Shown in pieces: positions 16,741 through 21,181 of a stretch of 21,181 bases of DNA (the first letter of the stretch is position 1; each line of letters begins with the position of its first letter). Made by a program: the position numbers and the translations under genes. The DNA lies in assembly GCA_946482585.1 (NCBI GenBank), contig CAMLSI010000021.1, positions 1 through 21,181 on the forward strand, written 5' to 3'. This DNA comes from an uncultured Lysobacteraceae bacterium. Lineage in GTDB: Bacteria; Pseudomonadota; Gammaproteobacteria; Xanthomonadales; Rhodanobacteraceae. The notes beneath the pieces were generated by a model. That model was not told the DNA's origin. It worked only from the letters and a program-made list of their open reading frames with translations, and did not search any database.

Positions 16741-17675
16741 CGACGCCGCTCGATACGTTGCGCACCGCGAACAAGCTCGCCTACGTGATGAACCCCGGCG
16801 CACCGGCACCCGTGTCGGTGCGCCTCGTCGCGGCGCGTCCCGGGCAGGTCCGCACCGGCAGCGGAATCAGCTTCGAGGCGGAGCTCGCGCGTCCCGACGA
16901 GCTCGACGTGCTGCTCGTCGCCGCGATCGACTACAGCAACACCGGCGACCTGTGCCGCCGCCTCGATGCGCTCGTCGCCGAGCGCGTGCTGCTGCGGCGC
17001 TGCGCCGAAGCGGGTCTGCGCATCGCGTCGACCTGCAATGCGACCCTGCTGCTGGCGGAAGCCGGCCTGCTCGACGGACGCCGCGCGACGACCAGCTGGT
17101 GGCTCGCGAACCTCGCGCGCGAACGCTATCCCGCCGTCGAGTTCGCGGTCGAGGAGCTCGTGATCGACGAAGGCAACGTGGTCACCGCCGGCGCGGCGAC
17201 CGCGAGCTACGAACTCGTGCTGCAGATGGTCGAATGGGCCGGCGGCAAGGGGCTCGCGCAGAACACCTCGCGGCTCATGCTGGTCGACCGCGAGCGCCAG
17301 AGCCAGGCGCCGTACATCAGCCTCGCCCTGTCGCAGCGGCCGCGGCAGGGGCTCGGCGAACGTGCCGAGAAATGGCTGCAGAAACGCCTGCACGAATCGA
17401 TCAGCGTGCGCGACCTCGCCGATCATTGTCGCGTCAGCGAGCGCACCCTGCTGCGCCGCTTCCACGAGGATTTCGGCGCGACGCCGCTGGAGTACGTGCA
17501 GAAACTTCGCGTCGAGCGTGCGAAGGCGCTGCTCGAGACTACGCATCTTTCGTTCGAGGAAATCGTCGGCCGCTGCGGCTATCAGGACGTGTCGAGTTTT
17601 CGCCGGCTGTTCAAGCACGTCGTCAGCATGACGCCGAACGACTACCGCGAGCGCTATCGCCTGCGCAGCCGGTGA
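16710..17675 (+). CDS. GlxA-family AraC-type transcriptional regulator
   Basis: Cytoplasmic DNA-binding regulator with an N-terminal DJ-1/PfpI (class I amidotransferase-like) domain and a C-terminal AraC/XylS double helix-turn-helix. The PfpI elbow reads STCNATLLLAEAGLLDG with Cys109 counted from the GTG at 16710. The AraC domain spans about 231-318 (VRDLADHCRVSERTLLRRF, then EEIVGRCGYQDVSSFRRLFK). From GTG 16710 it has 321 residues; ATG 16725 is the alternative. The first strand of the PfpI fold (RLRIGIL) lies upstream of both, reachable only by a CTG at 16692. Either a CTG start is used or the annotated form is slightly truncated. The start region overlaps the end of the preceding small secreted protein. 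GlxA-type regulators often control amine, arginine or betaine metabolism, but no target is evident here. Confidence 0.88.
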   Translation: MHESAMASAVTTPLDTLRTANKLAYVMNPGAPAPVSVRLVAARPGQVRTGSGISFEAELARPDELDVLLVAAIDYSNTGDLCRRLDALVAERVLLRRCAEAGLRIASTCNATLLLAEAGLLDGRRATTSWWLANLARERYPAVEFAVEELVIDEGNVVTAGAATASYELVLQMVEWAGGKGLAQNTSRLMLVDRERQSQAPYISLALSQRPRQGLGERAEKWLQKRLHESISVRDLADHCRVSERTLLRRFHEDFGATPLEYVQKLRVERAKALLETTHLSFEEIVGRCGYQDVSSFRRLFKHVVSMTPNDYRERYRLRSR

Positions 17676-17738
17676 GAGATCGCTCGCCGCGACGGCACTC
17701 GTGAAGCAATCCACGAGGCCGACACGAGCGCGCGACCG

Positions 17739-19196
17739 ATGAGCCAACGATACCTGCTGCTGCCACGGACCGGACTCACGAGCAGGGACGGCCCCGACGC
17801 CGAACACCTCGAGGCGTTGAACCGCGCCTACGAGCGCGAAGCCGGCGCGCCGCTCGAGATCGCTGGCGTGACCATGCAGGTGCTCGACGCGCAGCAGGAC
17901 GGTCCCGCGCTGGTGCGCATGACCGCCGAGGATGCCGCGCGGCTCGCACGCGGCGATTCGTCGTTGCGCGTGCTACCCGAGGTCGTCTATCCGCATCCGC
18001 TGCCGTTCGCGCTGAAGAAGAAACTCAAGCGCGATGCGCGCACGGCGTCCGTCGTCGAAATCACGGTCACCTGCGTCGACGCACGGTCCGATGCGCCGCT
18101 GGCCGGCCTGCACGTGGTGGCGTTCAACGACAGCGCCGCGGGGGCGGGCGCCGAGGCGCAAACCGACGCGGACGGCAAGGCGAACCTGCTGCTGCCGGCC
18201 GGTTTGCCGATCGAACGCCTCTACGTGCGGGCGACGCCGAACTACTGGGGCGGCTGCTACGACGCGCCCGCGCTCTCCGATCACCGCCTGCGCATCGCGC
18301 CCCTCGATCTCGCGGCCGACGACGTGTTGCGCCATTACTATCCTGCCGCCGAAGCGCCGATCCGGTTCGATCGTACGACCGGCGTCATCGTCGGCGTCAT
18401 CGATACCGGCGTCGGGCCGCACGATGCGCTCGCGGTCGACGGCGTCTGCACCGTGACCGGCCTGCCGATGCACGACTATGCCGATGTCAGCGCGCACGGC
18501 ACGCACGTGGCCGGGCTGATCGGCGCGAGCGGCGCCGTCACGGCGCTCGCGCCGGGCGTCACGCTCAAGGCGTACCGCGTGTTTCCCGATGAAGCCAACG
18601 GCGCGACGAACTACGCGATCGTCAAGGCGCTGATGCGCGCCGCGCTCGACCGCTGCGACGTCGTGAATCTCAGCCTCGGCGGCGGACCGGCCGATCCGGT
18701 CGTGGCCGAGGCCATGAGCGACGCGCGCAACAACGGCATGCTCGTCGTGGCTGCGGCCGGCAACGACGGCCATCCCATCGTCAGCTATCCGGCCGCGCAC
18801 CCCGGCGTGATCGCCGTTGCCGCGTTCGGCCGTCGCGGCCTGTTTCCGCCGCAGTCGGCCGCGGCCGCGGACGTGCGCGACGAGCCCGTCGGCAGCGATG
18901 CCGACGAATTCATCGCGCGCTTTTCCAACACCGGTTCGCGCATCGACGTGATCGCGCCGGGCGTCGGCGTCGTGTCGACCTTGCCGAAGCAGACCTACGG
19001 ACCGCTGAGTGGCACGTCGATGGCCGCGCCCGTCGTCAGCGGCGTCGCCGCCTGCCTGCTGTCGCGCGACCGCGCGCTGTTCGCGGCGCCGCGCGACCGC
19101 GCGCGTTCCGACGCGCTCGCGGCGAAGCTCATCGCGAGCTGCGTCAGCCACGGCTTCGGCGAGGCGTTCGAAGGCAAGGGGCGTCCGCGCGCATGA
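17739..19196 (+). CDS. Subtilisin-family (S8) serine peptidase with prodomain-like N-terminus
   Basis: Serine protease of 485 residues. The catalytic triad is D222 (GVIDTGVG), H253 (HGTHVAG) and S427 (GTSMAAP), with the oxyanion Asn N342 (AAGNDG). The N-terminal 90 residues look like an inhibitor-I9-type prodomain (VRMTAEDAARLAR, then RVLPEVVYP). Residues about 103-172 form a likely CNA/carboxypeptidase-regulatory type beta-sandwich (DARSDAPLAGLHVVAF, TDADGKANLLLPAG). There is no signal peptide or membrane segment, unlike most bacterial secreted subtilases, so the protein may be cytoplasmic or exported by a non-Sec route. The ATG has only a weak ribosome-binding site. It lies 63 bases downstream of the regulator and converges on the amidohydrolase gene. 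The family call is secure; its substrate is unknown. Confidence 0.92.
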   Translation: MSQRYLLLPRTGLTSRDGPDAEHLEALNRAYEREAGAPLEIAGVTMQVLDAQQDGPALVRMTAEDAARLARGDSSLRVLPEVVYPHPLPFALKKKLKRDARTASVVEITVTCVDARSDAPLAGLHVVAFNDSAAGAGAEAQTDADGKANLLLPAGLPIERLYVRATPNYWGGCYDAPALSDHRLRIAPLDLAADDVLRHYYPAAEAPIRFDRTTGVIVGVIDTGVGPHDALAVDGVCTVTGLPMHDYADVSAHGTHVAGLIGASGAVTALAPGVTLKAYRVFPDEANGATNYAIVKALMRAALDRCDVVNLSLGGGPADPVVAEAMSDARNNGMLVVAAAGNDGHPIVSYPAAHPGVIAVAAFGRRGLFPPQSAAAADVRDEPVGSDADEFIARFSNTGSRIDVIAPGVGVVSTLPKQTYGPLSGTSMAAPVVSGVAACLLSRDRALFAAPRDRARSDALAAKLIASCVSHGFGEAFEGKGRPRA

Positions 19197-19211
19197 CGCG
19201 CGCGGCGCGTC
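19195..19211. terminator. Perfect hairpin in the convergent gap
   Basis: GACGCGC (19195-19201) pairs perfectly with GCGCGTC (19205-19211) around a three-base loop. It overlaps the last two bases of the protease stop codon and ends three bases before the amidohydrolase stop. Being symmetrical, it can serve both strands. It lacks a T-run on either side, so terminator function is tentative. Confidence 0.45.
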
Positions 19212-19214
19212 GGT

Positions 19215-20084
19215 TCACGGCTGCACGAGCGGACCGTAGCTGTCGGGTCGCCGGTCGCGATAGAACGCCCAGACGTTGCGCACGTCGCGGATCTGGTCGA
19301 GATCGAGTTCGGCCGTGACCAGCTCCGAACGGTCGCGCGAGCCGGTCGCGAGAAACCGCCCGCGCGGATCGCAGAAATAACTCTGGCCGTAGAACTCGCC
19401 GATGTTCCAGGGCGCCTCGGTGCCGACGCGATTGATCGCGCCGACGAAGTAGGCGTTCGCCACCGCGTGGGCGGGTTGTTCCAGTTTCCACAAGTATTCG
19501 GAAAGCCCGGCGACGGTTGCCGACGGATTGAACACGATCTCTGCGCCGGCGAGACCCAGTGCGCGGGCGCCCTCGGGAAAGTGCCGGTCATAGCAGATAT
19601 AGACGCCGATGCGCGCATACGCCGTGTCGAACACCGGATAGCCTAGATTGCCGGGGCGGAAGTAGAACTTCTCCCAGAAACCCGGCGCGCAATGCGGAAT
19701 GTGATTCTTGCGGTATTTGCCGAGATAGCGGCCGTCCGCATCGATGACCGCGGCCGTGTTGTAGTAGACCCCGGCCACGTCCTCCTCGTACAGCGGCACG
19801 ACGATGACCATGCGGTGTTTCTGCGCCAGCGTCTGCATGAGCTGCGTGGTGGGACCGTCGGGAATGCGTTCCACCGCGTCGAACCAGCGCGGATTCTGTT
19901 CCGCGCAGAAATACGGTCCGGTGAAGATTTCCTGCATGCAGAGAATCTGCACGCCTTCCGCGGCGGCCTGCTCGATGAAGCCGGCGGTCTTCGTGACGTT
20001 CGCCTCGCGGATGACCGCGAGTGATTCGCTGCTCGCGCAGGCCATCGACGTCTGGATCAGTCCGCATTTCACGAGCCTGGGCAT
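19215..20084 (-). CDS. Carbon-nitrogen hydrolase, beta-ureidopropionase / N-carbamoylputrescine amidase type
   Basis: Nitrilase-superfamily amidohydrolase of 289 residues, predicted to hydrolyse an N-carbamoyl compound (N-carbamoyl-beta-alanine or N-carbamoylputrescine) to amine, CO2 and ammonia. The Glu-Lys-Cys triad is visible: E52 in MQEIF, K126 in KYRKNHIPH, and C164 in YICYDRHFPE. The segments TGPYFCAEQ, FWEKFYFRPGN and the PSAT motif are typical of this branch. The full length and an ATG at 20084 preceded by GGGAG support a complete cytoplasmic enzyme. No other pyrimidine- or polyamine-degradation gene is in the window, so the exact substrate is not settled by context. It converges with the protease, with 18 bases between stop codons. 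Confidence 0.88.
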   Translation of the reverse strand: MPRLVKCGLIQTSMACASSESLAVIREANVTKTAGFIEQAAAEGVQILCMQEIFTGPYFCAEQNPRWFDAVERIPDGPTTQLMQTLAQKHRMVIVVPLYEEDVAGVYYNTAAVIDADGRYLGKYRKNHIPHCAPGFWEKFYFRPGNLGYPVFDTAYARIGVYICYDRHFPEGARALGLAGAEIVFNPSATVAGLSEYLWKLEQPAHAVANAYFVGAINRVGTEAPWNIGEFYGQSYFCDPRGRFLATGSRDRSELVTAELDLDQIRDVRNVWAFYRDRRPDSYGPLVQP

Positions 20085-20205
20085 GACGCGCTCCCGCGGT
20101 GACGAAGCCGGCCGCTAGGTTGCCGCCGGGGACGGCGAACCGCAACGGCAATACCGCGATGGGTGTCCCGGTTCGTCCGGAAAAAACGCATGGACCCGAA
20201 GCGCC

Positions 20206-20232
20206 AAAAAAGCGGCGCCCGGAGGCGCCGCT
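20206..20232 (-). terminator. Rho-independent terminator of the DUF11 surface protein
   Basis: Read on the minus strand, AGCGGCGCC pairs perfectly with GGCGCCGCT (20232-20224 with 20219-20211, four-base loop) and is followed by a T-run (A-run 20206-20211 on the plus strand). It starts 24 bases after the stop codon of the surface protein gene. Confidence 0.88.
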
Positions 20233-20256
20233 CGAAGTACCTCGGTGAATCGCCGG

Positions 20257-21181
20257 TCAGGCCGCGAGGCGCCGCCGCCAGGCGAGGCCGGCGAGGCCCA
20301 GCGCGAGCAGCAGCAGCGTCCAGCCCGTCAGCGTCGGCACCGGCACGATCGGGGCGGCCGGCACGCCGGCCACGCTGAAGATCGTCGCGTCGGAGCCGCC
20401 GCCGGCCGCGGGATCGTCAGTGACGGTCGTGCTTTCGTTCGTGCCGTTGCCGTCGCCGTCGAACGAGACCGTGCCCTGGTTCGAGATCGTGCCGCTGGCC
20501 GACGCGTTGATCGTCGCGGCGATCGTGATCGTCACGCTGCCGCCGGACGGTATCGCACCGTTCCAGTTCACGACATTGCCGGCCGTGGTCGCGGTACCGG
20601 ACGTGGCGTTCGCCGACACCAGCGTGAGGCTCGCGGGCAGCGTGTCGGTGAACTCGTTGCCCGGGTTGTCGGCCTGTGCGCCGGCGCCGGCGTTGTTGAT
20701 GACGATCGTGTACGTGATCGCCGAACCCGGCGCGAACGTGCTGCCCGCGACGGTCTTGGTGGCCGTCAGCGCGGCACCCGGAATCGCGGTGATCGTGTCG
20801 GTGTCGGTCGCGCTGTTGTTCGCCGGATTCGTGTCGGTGACGCCCGCCGGTGCCGCGACGGTAGCCGTGTTGCTGGTCGTGCCGGTTGCCGCGGCCGACA
20901 CGGCGCACGCCGCCGTGTAGGTCACGCTGCCGCCTGCGGGCAGGTTCACCGTGTCGGCGATGTTGCCGCTGCCCGACGCCGCACACGTACCGCCGCCGGC
21001 GCCCGCGCAGGTCCAGGTGCACGTCTGCTCGGCCGGGAACGTGTCATTCACCGTCGCGCCGGCGGCTGCACTCGGGCCGGCATTGCTGGCCGTGATCGTG
21101 TACGTGACGCTGCCGCCCGCGACGACGCTCGTGACGCCGTCGGTCTTGGTGATCGACAGGTCCGCTTCGGCGCCGAGCGCG
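20257..21181 (-). CDS. DUF11-repeat surface protein with IPTL-CTERM tail, partial
   Basis: C-terminal part of a long secreted or surface protein; the frame is open to the right edge, so the start is missing and the visible part is 307 codons. It shows at least two DUF11-type repeats: one with LSITKTDGVTSVVAGGSVTY and VNDTFPA, another with LTATKTVAGSTFAPGSAITY, NPGNEFTDTLPAS and the typical TDTDTI linker. The tail (20260-20340) is VPTLTGW, a hydrophobic helix and a final RRR cluster, which is the IPTL-CTERM sorting pattern handled by exosortase-type enzymes. DUF11 proteins are Thr/Ser-rich, beta-sandwich stalk or adhesin proteins of the cell envelope. A GTG at 21051 is only an internal codon, because repeat sequence continues in frame upstream of it. 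No exosortase gene is in the window. Confidence 0.9.
   Translation of the reverse strand, partial: ALGAEADLSITKTDGVTSVVAGGSVTYTITASNAGPSAAAGATVNDTFPAEQTCTWTCAGAGGGTCAASGSGNIADTVNLPAGGSVTYTAACAVSAAATGTTSNTATVAAPAGVTDTNPANNSATDTDTITAIPGAALTATKTVAGSTFAPGSAITYTIVINNAGAGAQADNPGNEFTDTLPASLTLVSANATSGTATTAGNVVNWNGAIPSGGSVTITIAATINASASGTISNQGTVSFDGDGNGTNESTTVTDDPAAGGGSDATIFSVAGVPAAPIVPVPTLTGWTLLLLALGLAGLAWRRRLAA

Noticed and set aside
14251..16809. Open minus-strand frame of 852 codons
   Set aside because: It runs antisense to two plus-strand genes with signal peptides and across a gap, and has Arg-rich composition without motifs.
21045..21051. Internal GTG at 21051 as the start of the DUF11 protein
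   Set aside because: In-frame DUF11 repeat sequence continues upstream to the window edge, so the true start is outside.

Overview
The window looks like the chromosome of a high-GC gammaproteobacterium of the Xanthomonadales/Lysobacterales (Xanthomonas, Lysobacter, Dokdonella or Rhodanobacter-like). This is inferred from the strong GC bias, a large 'Xanthomonas-Caulobacter type' TonB-dependent receptor in a sugar-uptake locus, a GlxA-type AraC regulator, and a DUF11/IPTL-CTERM surface protein. No 16S or other phylogenetic marker is present, so the placement is tentative.

Region 1 (about 115-8405) is a carbohydrate-uptake locus, best read as an N-acetylglucosamine/chitooligosaccharide module. 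It holds a minus-strand sugar:H+ symporter of the FucP/NagP type. Divergent from it are a glucokinase-family kinase, a TonB-dependent receptor with its own intrinsic terminator, and an outer-membrane lipoprotein GH20 beta-N-acetylhexosaminidase. The 509-base divergent region carries a perfect 14-bp palindrome with the AACGTT core typical of LacI-family operators and a second 11/14 copy overlapping a candidate promoter of the symporter. The proposed logic is: the receptor imports oligosaccharides, the hexosaminidase trims them to monosaccharides, the symporter moves these across the inner membrane, and the kinase phosphorylates them. The regulator and nagA/nagB are not in the window.

Region 2 (about 8488-15795) is a polymorphic-toxin locus. 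A 1722-residue Sec-exported YD/RHS-repeat protein ends in the conserved RHS core followed by a variable tip that matches my recollection of 'Bacterial toxin 44'. A small predicted lipoprotein overlaps it by ATGA and is the likely immunity protein. The tip and the immunity gene are much AT-richer than the repeat body (35% GC in one sampled 60-base line against 73% in another), the usual mark of tip exchange. Eighty bases downstream is an unrecognised secreted protein built of three disulfide-type repeats.

Region 3 (about 15796-19211) has a structured 372-base gap, a small secreted protein of unknown function, a GlxA-family transcriptional regulator whose start is unusual and overlaps the previous gene, and a subtilisin-family protease with a prodomain-like N-terminus but no signal peptide.

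Region 4 (19195-21181, minus strand) has a nitrilase-superfamily amidohydrolase (beta-ureidopropionase/N-carbamoylputrescine amidase type) converging on the protease across a perfect hairpin. The last gene is a surface protein made of DUF11 repeats with an IPTL-CTERM-type sorting tail and a clear intrinsic terminator. It runs off the right edge. No tRNA, rRNA, CRISPR array or insertion sequence was recognised.
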